Below the pieces are notes generated by a model that did not search any database, was not told the DNA's origin, and saw only the letters and a list, made by a program, of their open reading frames with translations. A DNA stretch of 64,000 nucleotides from Deltaproteobacteria bacterium. Lineage in GTDB: Bacteria; Myxococcota_A; UBA9042; PHBI01. Positions 1 through 13,135 of this stretch are shown one piece after another. The translations under genes and the position numbers were made by a program. The stretch covers positions 310,001 to 374,000 of the forward strand of contig JACKFA010000007.1 of assembly GCA_020632715.1 (NCBI GenBank), in the 5' to 3' direction. The first letter of the stretch is position 1; each line of letters begins with the position of its first letter.

Positions 1-5037
<5,037 letters not shown>

Positions 5038-5217
5038 AGCTGTCCCCCTGTTCGGTCCCTGACGGGACGCGTCGCGTGCACCCTGCCCGTTCGCGGGTTT
5101 CGGCTCAAGTTTCTCGGAGCCACGACGTTGAGAGGGGACGGCCAGCGGCGCGCGGCGACTCGTCAGCGACCGCGCCCGCGCCGCGCCCCGCATCGCCACG
5201 GAGGATCATCCCACCCC
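5038..5217. promoter_or_regulatory. Divergent intergenic region between surface protein and histidine kinase
   Basis: These 180 bases separate two divergent genes and must hold both promoters. The ribosome site AGGGGGA of the minus-strand gene lies next to its ATG, and GGAGGA at 5200-5205 precedes the kinase. I see no convincing -35/-10 pair or operator. Confidence 0.4.
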
Positions 5218-7431
5218 TTGAGCGCCACGAGTCAGAGCCCGGACGGCGACGGCGGTCCCCGGATCGCGGCGCCCGACGGGGGAGCCGCGCCCGCGCCGCC
5301 CCGCCGTTGGCCGACGCCCGCGCTCGCCGCGACGCTCGCCGGCTGCGCGTTCGGCGTGATCGCGCTCGCCACGAGCTGCCACCCGGCGGCCGCAGCCGCG
5401 GGCGTCCTCGGCGTCGTCGCGGCGCTCGTCGCGCCCCGCCTGTGCGCGCGGCGGCGGGGCTCGGCCTGCAAGCTCACGCTCGCGGAGCGCCCGCAGGAGC
5501 CGGCCGCGCGCACGCTCGACGACGACCTCGCGGCGGTGTTCCGGAGGGCCCCGTCGGCGCTGCTCGTGCTCGACGCGAGCGGCCGCGTCGATCGCGCGAA
5601 CCACGCCGCGGAGCTGCTCTTCGGGGCGGAGCACGGCGCGCTCATCGGGCGGCCCTTCGAGCTCCTCGCGTCACCGGCCGATGACGCCCTTGGCGGCGTG
5701 CTCCGCGGCCAGCGCCTCGACGGCGCGGAGCTGTGGGTCCAGGTCGGCGTGATGGACGTGCGCGATGGGGGCGCGTTCCGCGCGCTCGTCGGGGTGCACG
5801 ACGTGACGGCGCTGCACGCCGAGGCGCGTCGCCTCGCGGACGCGCGCGCGGCGGCCGCCGCGGCGGACCGCGCGAAGTCGGAGCTGCTCGCGACGATGAG
5901 CCACGAGATCCGGAACCCGCTCAACGGGATCCTCGGGATGTCGCACCTCCTGCTCGAGGAGGAGCTCCCGCGCGACCAGCGCGACCTCGTGAAGCACGTG
6001 CAGGGCAGCGCGCGCTCGCTCGTCGGCGTGCTCGACGACGTGCTGCAGTTCGCCCGCCTCGCGTCCGGTCACGTCGAGCTCGAGCAGGTGCCCTTCGACC
6101 CGCTCGAGGTCGTCGAGGAGGTGCTGATCCTCCACCACGAGGCGGCCGACCGGAAGCAGCTCCGGCTCGTGGTCGTCGCGGACGCGGGCGTCCACCGCGG
6201 CCTCGTCGGCGACGTGACGCGCGTGCGGCAGGTCGTCCACAACCTCGTCTCGAACGCCGTGAAGTTCACGTGGTCCGGCCACGTGCGGGTCGTGCTCGAG
6301 ACGCGCGTGGTGGCGCTCAGGACGGTCGCGCTCACGGTGCGCGTGGAGGACACCGGGGTCGGCGTGCCCGAGGCGCAGCGCGAGGCGATCTTCGAGCGCT
6401 TCTCGCGCGGCGCAGGGAGCGGCGCGACCCCGGTCGAGGGGACCGGGCTCGGGCTCTCGATCTCCCGCGACATCGCGCGCCTCATGGGCGGGGACGTGGT
6501 CGTCGCGGGCGGCGAGTGCGGCTACGGCGCGGCCTTCAGCTTCACGGCACAGCTCTTCACGGCGTCGGGCACGGTCCCGGGCATCGCGCCGGCGCTTCCG
6601 GCGGGGCGCGTGCTGGTCGCGGTGCCGGCCGAGGTCGAGCGCGCGCAGATCGCCGGGTTCCTCGCGAGCCACGGCGCGGAGGTCGTGGCGGTCGCGACGG
6701 CCGACGAGGCGGCGGCGGTCGTCGCGCGGGTCGCGGCGGGCGAGGAGGCGCCGTTCGCGCTGGTCGTCGGGGATCGGGAGCTCCCGGGCGTGGCCTGGAT
6801 GCCGCTCCTCGTGGGGGCGGGGGGCGGCGAGCGCCCGGCGCCGCTGATCCTCCAGTGCCGCCTCACGGAGCACGTCGGCGCCGAGATCCTCGAGGCGCTG
6901 CACGGCTGGCCGCTCGTGCGGAAGCCGCTGCGGCTGAGCCGGCTCGCCTACTACGCGCGGGCGGCGCTCGGCGGGCGCTCGGAGGCGCCGCTCTTCCCGT
7001 CGGTGCGGACGGCGCGGCCGCGGCCGGTGACGGAGCGATTCAGCGGGCGCGTGCTCGTCGCCGAGGACAACCCGACGAACCAGAAGGTCGCCTTCGTGAT
7101 GCTCGAGAAGCTCGGGTGCACGGTGGAGGTGGCGGGCGACGGGCGCGAGGCGCTCGAGCTCCTCGACGGCGGGGCGTTCGATCTGGTGCTGATGGACTGC
7201 CAGATGCCGCACGTCGACGGCTACGACGTGGCGCGCGAGGTGCGGACCTGGGGCGGGCGCTTCGAGACGCTGCCGATCATCGCGGTCACGGCGAACGCGC
7301 TCGCGGGCGACCGGGAGCGCGCCGAGGCGGCCGGGATGAACGACTACCTGACGAAGCCCATCACGCGCGACGCGCTCGCGGCGGCGCTCAAGCGGTGGTT
7401 GCCGGCGGAGACGCAGCGCGCCGCGGGGTGA
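5218..7431 (+). CDS. Membrane hybrid histidine kinase (PAS-HisKA-HATPase-REC-REC)
   Basis: About 737 residues from TTG 5218, chosen because GGAGGA lies 12 nt upstream and no ATG or GTG precedes the membrane part; the start is tentative. Two hydrophobic segments (~residues 25-65) are followed by a PAS domain (~103-215). Next is a HisKA domain with the phospho-acceptor His in ATMSHEIRNPLNG (~229), then a HATPase with N-box NLVSNAVKFT, G1 EDTGVGVP and G2 GTGLGLSIS. The first receiver (~463-585) lacks the acidic pair: VLVAVPAEVER stands where VLVVDDNxxNR is usual, although an Asp remains in VVGDRELPG. The second receiver is canonical (VLVAEDNPTNQ, LVLMDCQMP, KPI). It would autophosphorylate and relay to its own REC2. 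The signal and partner are unknown, and no response regulator is adjacent. Confidence 0.9.
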   Translation: MSATSQSPDGDGGPRIAAPDGGAAPAPPRRWPTPALAATLAGCAFGVIALATSCHPAAAAAGVLGVVAALVAPRLCARRRGSACKLTLAERPQEPAARTLDDDLAAVFRRAPSALLVLDASGRVDRANHAAELLFGAEHGALIGRPFELLASPADDALGGVLRGQRLDGAELWVQVGVMDVRDGGAFRALVGVHDVTALHAEARRLADARAAAAAADRAKSELLATMSHEIRNPLNGILGMSHLLLEEELPRDQRDLVKHVQGSARSLVGVLDDVLQFARLASGHVELEQVPFDPLEVVEEVLILHHEAADRKQLRLVVVADAGVHRGLVGDVTRVRQVVHNLVSNAVKFTWSGHVRVVLETRVVALRTVALTVRVEDTGVGVPEAQREAIFERFSRGAGSGATPVEGTGLGLSISRDIARLMGGDVVVAGGECGYGAAFSFTAQLFTASGTVPGIAPALPAGRVLVAVPAEVERAQIAGFLASHGAEVVAVATADEAAAVVARVAAGEEAPFALVVGDRELPGVAWMPLLVGAGGGERPAPLILQCRLTEHVGAEILEALHGWPLVRKPLRLSRLAYYARAALGGRSEAPLFPSVRTARPRPVTERFSGRVLVAEDNPTNQKVAFVMLEKLGCTVEVAGDGREALELLDGGAFDLVLMDCQMPHVDGYDVAREVRTWGGRFETLPIIAVTANALAGDRERAEAAGMNDYLTKPITRDALAAALKRWLPAETQRAAG

Positions 7432-7440
7432 GCGTCATTG

Positions 7441-7465
7441 CGGCGCTCAACCTCAGTGAGCGCCG
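7441..7465. terminator. Bidirectional stem-loop between convergent genes
   Basis: A perfect 9-bp stem, CGGCGCTCA / TGAGCGCCG, with a 7-nt loop sits 10 nt after the histidine kinase stop and 16 nt from the stop of the convergent Uma2 gene. There is no T-tract, so the terminator call rests on position and symmetry. Confidence 0.5.
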
Positions 7466-7481
7466 TAAACAGGTTCGATCG

Positions 7482-8069
7482 CTACCAGCAGGGGCCGAGG
7501 TCGAGTGAGGCGCCGTCGAAGGGCGGGATCTCGGCGACGGCCTGGCCCGCGAAGCTGACGACGTCGAGCCACTCGCGGGGCTCGCCGTCGACCGCGCGGT
7601 ACACCTCGACCCGCTTGATCTCCGGGTCCACGATCCAGGCCCACCGGACGCCGGCGGCGAGGTAGCGGGGCATCTTTCTGAGGAGATCGTAGGTCAGCGT
7701 CCTCGGCGACACGACCTCACAGATCCAGTCCGGGACGAGGGTGAGCTTGTGGGAGTCCGCGTCGAGTCGCGGGAGCCGCTCGCGGCGCCAGCCCGCGAGG
7801 TCCGGGCGCACGACCTGCCGGTCGAGCACGAGGTGCACCTCGGGCTCGTGGAGGATCCACCAGCCGCCGGGCCCGTCGTCCGAGGGGCCGTCGAAGAGCC
7901 CGAATCGTGATCCGAGGAGCGCGCCGAGCACGCTCGTGATCTGGATGTGGCGCGCCCGTGGCGCCGTCATCAGGAAGAGCTCGCCGTCGAGGAGCTCCGC
8001 CTTCTGGTCCTCCGGCAGCGCCTCGAGGTCGGCGTACGTGGCAGAACGATGTCGCGACAGGCTCACCAT
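7482..8069 (-). CDS. Uma2-family (PD-(D/E)XK-like) protein
   Basis: 195 residues from ATG 8069. It has the hallmarks of the Uma2 (DUF820) family: an N-terminal ELLDGELF strand, VRPDLAGW, then WICEVVSPRT with the acidic active-site residue, YDLLRKMPRYLAAGV, and WIVDPEIKRVEVY near the end. The family has a restriction-endonuclease-like fold and is found in many copies in some bacteria; its physiological role is not settled. Length is normal for the family. The gene stands alone, convergent with the histidine kinase, and has no recognisable ribosome site. I see no sign that it is part of a restriction system: no methylase is nearby. Confidence 0.85.
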   Translation of the reverse strand: MVSLSRHRSATYADLEALPEDQKAELLDGELFLMTAPRARHIQITSVLGALLGSRFGLFDGPSDDGPGGWWILHEPEVHLVLDRQVVRPDLAGWRRERLPRLDADSHKLTLVPDWICEVVSPRTLTYDLLRKMPRYLAAGVRWAWIVDPEIKRVEVYRAVDGEPREWLDVVSFAGQAVAEIPPFDGASLDLGPCW

Positions 8070-8129
8070 GGGCGAGAGGATACCACCGGCGGGCGGGAAG
8101 CCAATCTCGCGGGCGCGCGCTGCCGTCCG

Positions 8130-8630
8130 CTACGCGACCGCCCGCTCGAGGAAGGCCGCGTCCGCCGAGACGCTCGCGCGGAGCGCCACCCAGTCGATGC
8201 GCCCGGCGAGCCAGGCGCCGATGGCGGCGGTGTTGTGGGGGTGGTGGGCCACGCGGAGGAAGGCCTCGGCGTCGTAGACGCGGGCGTCGGCCTCCGTGAC
8301 GCCGCGCCACGCGAAGAAGACGGCGAGCGCGCTCGCGAAGAGGTCGCCGTCGTCGAAGAGCGCGCTCGGGAAGTGGTGGTCGACGTCCGCGAGGAAGACC
8401 TCGAGCGGGTGGTCGGCGATCGCCACGTCGAAGAGGCGCAGCGAGTTGTGCGCGGTCATCGGGAGGTCGAGCGCGGCGAAGAGCGACTCGCGGAGGATGA
8501 GGAACTCGCCGAGCGTCTCGAGGTCGGCGCCGAGGGCGCGGCCCTCGAGCCGGCGGGCGGCGCGCCCGAGCGCCGAGAAGCGCTGCTCGAGGGTGGCGAC
8601 GGCGGTGAGGGGGGCGTGCGCGTGCTTCAT
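8130..8630 (-). CDS. Conserved-looking hypothetical protein
   Basis: 166 residues from ATG 8630 (starts MKHAHAP). No family recognised. It is predicted soluble and mostly helical, with no signal peptide or membrane span. Acidic/His patches such as DVDHHFPSALFDDGD and RVAHHPHNTAA are notable. Codon use matches the neighbours, with strong GC at third positions, which supports a real gene over a shadow frame. The start is chosen at the first ATG after the intergenic region; the frame stays open further upstream but that part is low-complexity and Arg-rich. It lies 60 nt from Uma2 on the same strand and diverges from the radical SAM gene. Confidence 0.6.
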   Translation of the reverse strand: MKHAHAPLTAVATLEQRFSALGRAARRLEGRALGADLETLGEFLILRESLFAALDLPMTAHNSLRLFDVAIADHPLEVFLADVDHHFPSALFDDGDLFASALAVFFAWRGVTEADARVYDAEAFLRVAHHPHNTAAIGAWLAGRIDWVALRASVSADAAFLERAVA

Positions 8631-8936
8631 GTCGATGGCTCCCGCGAGATCCGGTCGGTGGTCCGTGTCGACGGCGTGGCGTCCAGCGTCGTCGCCGCAG
8701 GGGGCGGCTCTCGCAAGGTCCGTTCCAACGTCGCCGGAGGCGCGCCGGCTCCCCAGCCGCGGCCTCCTCCCCGCCCGCCCGCGTCGTCGCGGCCGGTGGG
8801 TTCGTGACAAAACGGCACCACGGGGGCGAAACATGCCCGCCCGCGTGTCGCGATGGCACGCCGTGAGCGCCCCGCGCGCGCCGTTCGCGCTGAGAACTTC
8901 CCTTTTTTCCGCCCGTGTTGATAGGGTCCGCCCGCC
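8631..8936. other. Divergent intergenic region, no gene seen
   Basis: About 306 bases between the hypothetical gene and the radical SAM gene. I find no convincing coding frame or RNA gene. A T6 run (8903-8908) and TTGATAGGGT (8918-8927) just before the radical SAM ATG are the only AT-rich spots and could be part of its promoter; this is weak. Confidence 0.4.
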
Positions 8937-9869
8937 ATGCTGAACCGCCTCCGATTTTCGCCCTTTCTCGCGCAGCTCGTCGTCGTGCGGCGCTGCAACC
9001 TCGCCTGCAAGTACTGCAACGAGTTCGACACGACCTCGCAGCCGGTGCCGCTCGACGAGCTCAAGCGCCGCGTCGACAAGCTGAAGGAGCTCGGCACCTT
9101 CAGCATCGAGTTCACGGGCGGCGAGCCCATGCTGCACCCCGGGATCTACGACCTCATCCGGTACGCGCGCGAGAAGCGCTTCCACAAGGTCATGATGATC
9201 TCGAACGCCTACCTCATGAACGAGGAGAAGGTGCGGAAGCTGAACGACGCCGGGCTCGAGGAGCTGCAGATCAGCGTCGACGGCGTCACGCCGAACGACA
9301 TCACCGTGAAGGTGCTGAAGCCGCTCCGGAAGAAGCTCGAGGTCATCGCCAAGACCGCGAAGTTCAAGGTCGTGCTGTCGGGCGTCCTCGGCGCCGCCCC
9401 GGCCGCCGACGTGCTCGAGGTCGCCGAGTTCGCGAAGGCGCACGGCTTCCGGCCGCGCGTGCTCGTCCTCCACGGCGAGGACGGCCAGATGAAGCTCTCC
9501 GACGAAGAGCGCGACATGTTCCAGCGCGTGAAGAGCACCATCGGCGAGAAGCGCTTCAAGGAGGCCCACGACTACCGCGAGCGCCTCCTGAACGAGGGCG
9601 CCGCGCCCTTCAAGTGCCGCGCCGGGAGCCGCTACCTCTACGTCGACGAGTTCGGCGTCGTGCACTGGTGCTCGCAGACGCGCGAGGAGTGGGGGATCCC
9701 CCTCGCCGACTACGATTTCGAGCAGCTCCGGACGCAGTTCAAGACCAAGAAGCCGTGCACCGCGGGCTGCACCGTCGGGTGCGCGCGCACCCAGAGCGCC
9801 CCCGACGAGTGGCGCCCGCAGCCGCTCCTGCCCGTCGGGCACGTCGCCCCCTCGCACGCCGCGCCGTGA
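8937..9869 (+). CDS. Radical SAM protein with C-terminal Cys-rich (SPASM-like) region
   Basis: 310 residues from ATG 8937. The radical SAM cluster motif CNLACKYC is at residues ~20-27, followed by FTGGEPMLHP (the GGE motif) and LQISVDG. The C-terminal part has further cysteines (FKCRAGSRYLYVDEFG, HWCSQTREEWG, CTAGCTVGCARTQ) that could bind an auxiliary Fe-S cluster as in SPASM proteins. The substrate cannot be read from the sequence. Its TGA overlaps the GTG of the following acyl-CoA ligase (GTGA at 9866-9869), so the two are translationally coupled and may act in one pathway. No peptide substrate gene of RiPP type is seen next to it. Confidence 0.88.
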   Translation: MLNRLRFSPFLAQLVVVRRCNLACKYCNEFDTTSQPVPLDELKRRVDKLKELGTFSIEFTGGEPMLHPGIYDLIRYAREKRFHKVMMISNAYLMNEEKVRKLNDAGLEELQISVDGVTPNDITVKVLKPLRKKLEVIAKTAKFKVVLSGVLGAAPAADVLEVAEFAKAHGFRPRVLVLHGEDGQMKLSDEERDMFQRVKSTIGEKRFKEAHDYRERLLNEGAAPFKCRAGSRYLYVDEFGVVHWCSQTREEWGIPLADYDFEQLRTQFKTKKPCTAGCTVGCARTQSAPDEWRPQPLLPVGHVAPSHAAP

Positions 9870-11380
9870 GCGCGCTGACGGGACTGCTCGCGCGCGGCGG
9901 CAGCGGGCTCGCCTTCGCCGAGGCGGACCGGGAGCTCTCGTGGGACGCCCTCGGTGAGCGCGCGCGCGCCGTCGCGGCCGCGCTCGCTGGGCTCGGCCTC
10001 GCGCCGGGCGACCGCGTCGCGACGTTCGTCGACGCCGGGCTCGACGCGGTGGTGCTGACCGCGGCGCTCCTGCGCGCGGGGCTCGTGCAGGTCCCCGTCA
10101 ACACGCGCTACCGCGACGCCGAGATCGCGCACGTCCTCACCGACTCGGGCGCCGCGGCGCTCGTGACGGCGCCGGGGAGCGTCGCCGAGGTCACGGCGCG
10201 CGCGCTCGCGGACGGGGGCCCGCGCGTCGTCTCCGCCGCGTCGCTCGCGGCGAGCGAGGCGCCGCCTGGCTCGCCTTCGCCCGAGACGTCCGCCGCGGGG
10301 CCCGACGCCGCGTCGCCCGCGCTCATCGTCTACACCTCGGGCACGACCGGCCGCAGCAAGGGCGTCGTGCTCTCGCACGGCGCGCTCGCGGCGAACGTCG
10401 GCGCCGTGACGGGGCTCTGGCGCTTCTCGCCGGACGACGTGCTCGTCCTCGCGCTGCCGCTCTTCCACGTGCACGGCCTCGGGCTCGGCGTCCTCGGGAC
10501 GCTGCTCAACGGCAACGCCTGCGTGGTGTTGCCGCACTTCTCGCCGGCCGCGGTCGCGGCGGCCATGGCGGCGCGCGGCGGCACCGTCTTCATGGGCGTC
10601 CCGACCATGTACCACCAGCTCCTCGCCTGGCTCGACGAGGACCCGGCCCGCGCCGAGCCGCTCCGGCGCGCGCGCCTCTTCACGGCGGGCTCCGCGGCGC
10701 TCCCGGCGCGCGACCTCGCGCGCTTCGAGGCGCACACGGGGCATCGGATCCTCGAGCGCTACGGCATGACCGAGACCGGCTTCACGCTGTCGAACCCGTA
10801 CGACGGGGAGCGGCGCGCGGGCGCCGTCGGGCGGCCGGTGCCGGGCTACGAGGCGCGGGTCGTCGGCGACGACGGCGGGCCCGTCGCGCCGGGGGAGCCG
10901 GGGGCGCTCGAGGTGCGCGGCGACGGGCTCATGACGGGCTACTGGAGGAACGAGGCCGCGACGCGCGACGCCTTCACGGCGGACGGCTGGTTCAAGACCG
11001 GCGACGTCGTGGCGGCCGACGGGGACGGCGTCCTGCGGATCGTCGGGCGGAGCTCGGTCGACATCATCAAGTCGGGTGGGTTCAAGCTCTCGGCGCGCGA
11101 GATCGAGGACGTCCTGCGCGAGCACCCGGCGGTCGCCGAGGTCGCGGTCGTGGGCGTCGCGGACCCGGTCTGGGGCGAGCGGATCGCGGCGGCGGTGGTC
11201 GTGCACGCAGGCGAGGCCGCGGTCGACGAGGCGGCGCTCGGCCAGGAGCTCGCCGCGCACGTGGCGAGCCGGCTCGCGGACTACAAGAAGCCGAGGAGCG
11301 TGCGGGTCGTCGCGGCGCTGCCGAAGAACGCGCTCGGGAAGGTGCAGAAGCACGTCCTGCGCGACCTCTTCGCGGGCTGA
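9866..11380 (+). CDS. Acyl-CoA ligase, malonyl-CoA-synthetase (MatB/ACSF3)-like
   Basis: 504 residues from GTG 9866, overlapping the stop of the radical SAM gene. ANL-superfamily signatures: P-loop-like VYTSGTTGRSKGVVLSH (~155), FHVHGLGLG, ERYGMTETG, GWFKTGDV, and the C-terminal SVDIIKSGGFKLSAREIE and KNALGKVQK with the catalytic Lys. The stretches TLSNPYDGERRAGAVG and GRSSVDIIKSGG are what I recall from MatB and the mitochondrial ACSF3 family, which make malonyl- or methylmalonyl-CoA from the free acid. That specificity is an inference; adenylation followed by CoA thioesterification is secure. A stem-loop with a T-run follows at 11412-11436. Confidence 0.88.
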   Translation: MSALTGLLARGGSGLAFAEADRELSWDALGERARAVAAALAGLGLAPGDRVATFVDAGLDAVVLTAALLRAGLVQVPVNTRYRDAEIAHVLTDSGAAALVTAPGSVAEVTARALADGGPRVVSAASLAASEAPPGSPSPETSAAGPDAASPALIVYTSGTTGRSKGVVLSHGALAANVGAVTGLWRFSPDDVLVLALPLFHVHGLGLGVLGTLLNGNACVVLPHFSPAAVAAAMAARGGTVFMGVPTMYHQLLAWLDEDPARAEPLRRARLFTAGSAALPARDLARFEAHTGHRILERYGMTETGFTLSNPYDGERRAGAVGRPVPGYEARVVGDDGGPVAPGEPGALEVRGDGLMTGYWRNEAATRDAFTADGWFKTGDVVAADGDGVLRIVGRSSVDIIKSGGFKLSAREIEDVLREHPAVAEVAVVGVADPVWGERIAAAVVVHAGEAAVDEAALGQELAAHVASRLADYKKPRSVRVVAALPKNALGKVQKHVLRDLFAG

Positions 11381-11411
11381 GGGCCGAGCTCGGCCGCGCC
11401 TCGCGCGGTCT

Positions 11412-11436
11412 CGATTGGACCGATCGATCTTTTTTT
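11412..11436 (+). terminator. Candidate intrinsic terminator after the acyl-CoA ligase
   Basis: Short stem CGATT/GATCG (one G-T pair) with loop GGACC, followed three bases later by a T7 run (11430-11436). A second palindrome, GGCCGAGCTCGGCC, lies directly after the stop at 11382-11395. The stem is short, so confidence is moderate. Confidence 0.45.
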
Positions 11437-11519
11437 GCCGATGGCGAGGCGGGAACCGGGCGCGGCTTGCGTGAAGGGAGGCAGAGCACCTCGACGACGC
11501 ACGGAGCACGGAGCCCGCG

Positions 11520-13067
11520 ATGCCCTTCATCAGCCTCCACCGGAACCAGCGCAAGACCTCCCAGGACGCCGCGGCCACCCCGGCCCAGGCCGCGCCCGCG
11601 CCGGCGGCGTGGCTCAAGAAGACCGGCTACGCGCAGCAGGCGGGCGCGCTCGCCCCGGGCGGGGCGGTCGAGCGCGGGCTCCAGCTCGGCTCGCACCGCG
11701 GCGCGGCGCGGGGGCGGGCGATGAGCGACGTCCCCGAGGCGGCCTGGGGCTACGGCGCGCCCGCGATGGCGGCGTACGCGGAGCCGACGGCGACGTCCGA
11801 GGCCAAGACGACCGAGGGCGGCCGCTACCAGGCGCCGGCGGCGCCGATCGGCTACGACGCGCCGCGGCTCGTCCCGGCGCTCGGCGCGGCCCCGAAGGAC
11901 GCGAAGCCCGGCGCGCCCGCGGCGGCGCCGAGCGGCTACGACGCGCCGAAGCTGACGCCGGCTAAGTCTTCGGCCGCGAAGGCGCCGAAGGCGGCGGCGC
12001 AGCCGACGTCGGCGCCGAGCGGCTACGACACGCCGCAGCTCTCGTCGGCGTCGCCCGAGAGCGCGGGCTACCTGAGCACCGAGGAGATGCACGGGCTCGC
12101 CGCGCCGGGGGCGCTGATGGCCCCGGGCGGCGGCATGCCGACCTACCAGCCGGCGCCGACGCGGAACCCGCTGGCGCTCATGCACGCGAGCTCGCGGGAC
12201 GCGCTGCGCGAGTCGCGGCTCGCGGCGATGCGCGAGGCGTCGGACGACGAGCTCTTCATGGCGCCGCGCATCGGCCTGAAGGAGCGCGAGGAGGACAAGC
12301 AGGGCTGGGCGCTCCTGCCGATGCTCCGCGACGGGCGCTACCTCGACGACGAGGAGGAGCAGTTCAAGGTCGTCTACCACTACAAGAACGCGCAGCAGGC
12401 GGCCGCGAAGACGAAGCACGCGAGCGCGCAGGACGGGAACCGCGCCGACTTCGTGATGCGCCTCGAGAACGGGCGCTTCGTCGACGCCGGCGGCGGGCTC
12501 GTCGACACGACGTCGGAGAAGGTGCCGAACGCGACGCTCAACACGGCGCTCGCCGACCTCGACACGCGCCTGAAGCTCGAGCGCGGCAAGGGCGCGACCA
12601 ACAAGGAGAAGAAGAACGAGCTGCGGCGCATCGTGAAGGAGGGCGGGCGCTACATCTTCGTGATGAACTCGGCCGGGAAGATCTTCGGCGGCAAGAACAT
12701 CGCGACGGTGCAGCACCACTCGAGCTTCCTCGCGGGCGGCGCGGTCGCGGGCGCTGGCGACATGGTCATCGCGGGCGGCGAGGTGAAGGTCATCTCGAAC
12801 ATGTCGGGCCACTACAAGCCCGGCCCGGCCTACCTCTGGCAGGTCGTCAAGCAGCTCGCGATGGAGGGCGTGAACCTCGAGGCCGTGCAGATCGAGGTGA
12901 TGGGGCTCCGCGGCAAGTTCGAGAACGCCGCGGAGTTCATGAACGCCATCGACCCGTCGCGGGACGGCGACCTCTTCAACGCCGGCAGCGCGCTCAACGC
13001 CTGCGAGCGCTACCTCCGGGACAAGCGCAAGGCCGAGCGGAAGGGAGCCCGCGCCCGCCGCGGTTGA
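11520..13067 (+). CDS. Protein with plant-IQM-like C-terminal domain and three GYDxPxL repeats
   Basis: 515 residues from ATG 11520 (GGAG 8 nt upstream). Residues ~1-180 are Ala/Pro-rich, with no signal peptide and three repeats of the form (I/S)GYDxPxLxxA. The C-terminal ~250 residues are globular: RADFVMRLENGRFVDAGGG, GGRYIFVMNSAGKIFGG, VQHHSSFLAGGAVAGAG, SNMSGHYKPGPA and GVNLEAVQIEVMG. The order 'IFV...HSSFLAGGA..aaG...SGHY.P...v.L..V' is what I remember of the domain in plant IQM calmodulin-binding proteins; the IQ motif itself is not visible. Catalytic activity is unknown. A role as an exported effector or toxin is possible but unsupported by any neighbour. A stem-loop separates it from the next, convergent gene. 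Confidence 0.8.
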   Translation: MPFISLHRNQRKTSQDAAATPAQAAPAPAAWLKKTGYAQQAGALAPGGAVERGLQLGSHRGAARGRAMSDVPEAAWGYGAPAMAAYAEPTATSEAKTTEGGRYQAPAAPIGYDAPRLVPALGAAPKDAKPGAPAAAPSGYDAPKLTPAKSSAAKAPKAAAQPTSAPSGYDTPQLSSASPESAGYLSTEEMHGLAAPGALMAPGGGMPTYQPAPTRNPLALMHASSRDALRESRLAAMREASDDELFMAPRIGLKEREEDKQGWALLPMLRDGRYLDDEEEQFKVVYHYKNAQQAAAKTKHASAQDGNRADFVMRLENGRFVDAGGGLVDTTSEKVPNATLNTALADLDTRLKLERGKGATNKEKKNELRRIVKEGGRYIFVMNSAGKIFGGKNIATVQHHSSFLAGGAVAGAGDMVIAGGEVKVISNMSGHYKPGPAYLWQVVKQLAMEGVNLEAVQIEVMGLRGKFENAAEFMNAIDPSRDGDLFNAGSALNACERYLRDKRKAERKGARARRG

Positions 13068-13098
13068 CGCGCCGCGTCACGGCCGCGCGGCCGCGCGG

Positions 13099-13128
13099 GA
13101 GGCCGGGTTCAGCGATGGGCCCGGCCTC
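13099..13128. terminator. Bidirectional stem-loop between convergent genes
   Basis: A perfect 9-bp stem, GAGGCCGGG / CCCGGCCTC, with a 12-nt loop lies between the stop at 13067 and the RCC1 gene stop at 13136. There is no T-tract; the call rests on symmetry and position. Confidence 0.5.
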
Positions 13129-13135
13129 ACGTCGT

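Noticed and set aside
7482..8069. Uma2-type gene as part of a restriction or defence island
   Set aside because: No methylase, helicase, transposase or other defence gene is adjacent, and Uma2-like genes commonly occur alone.
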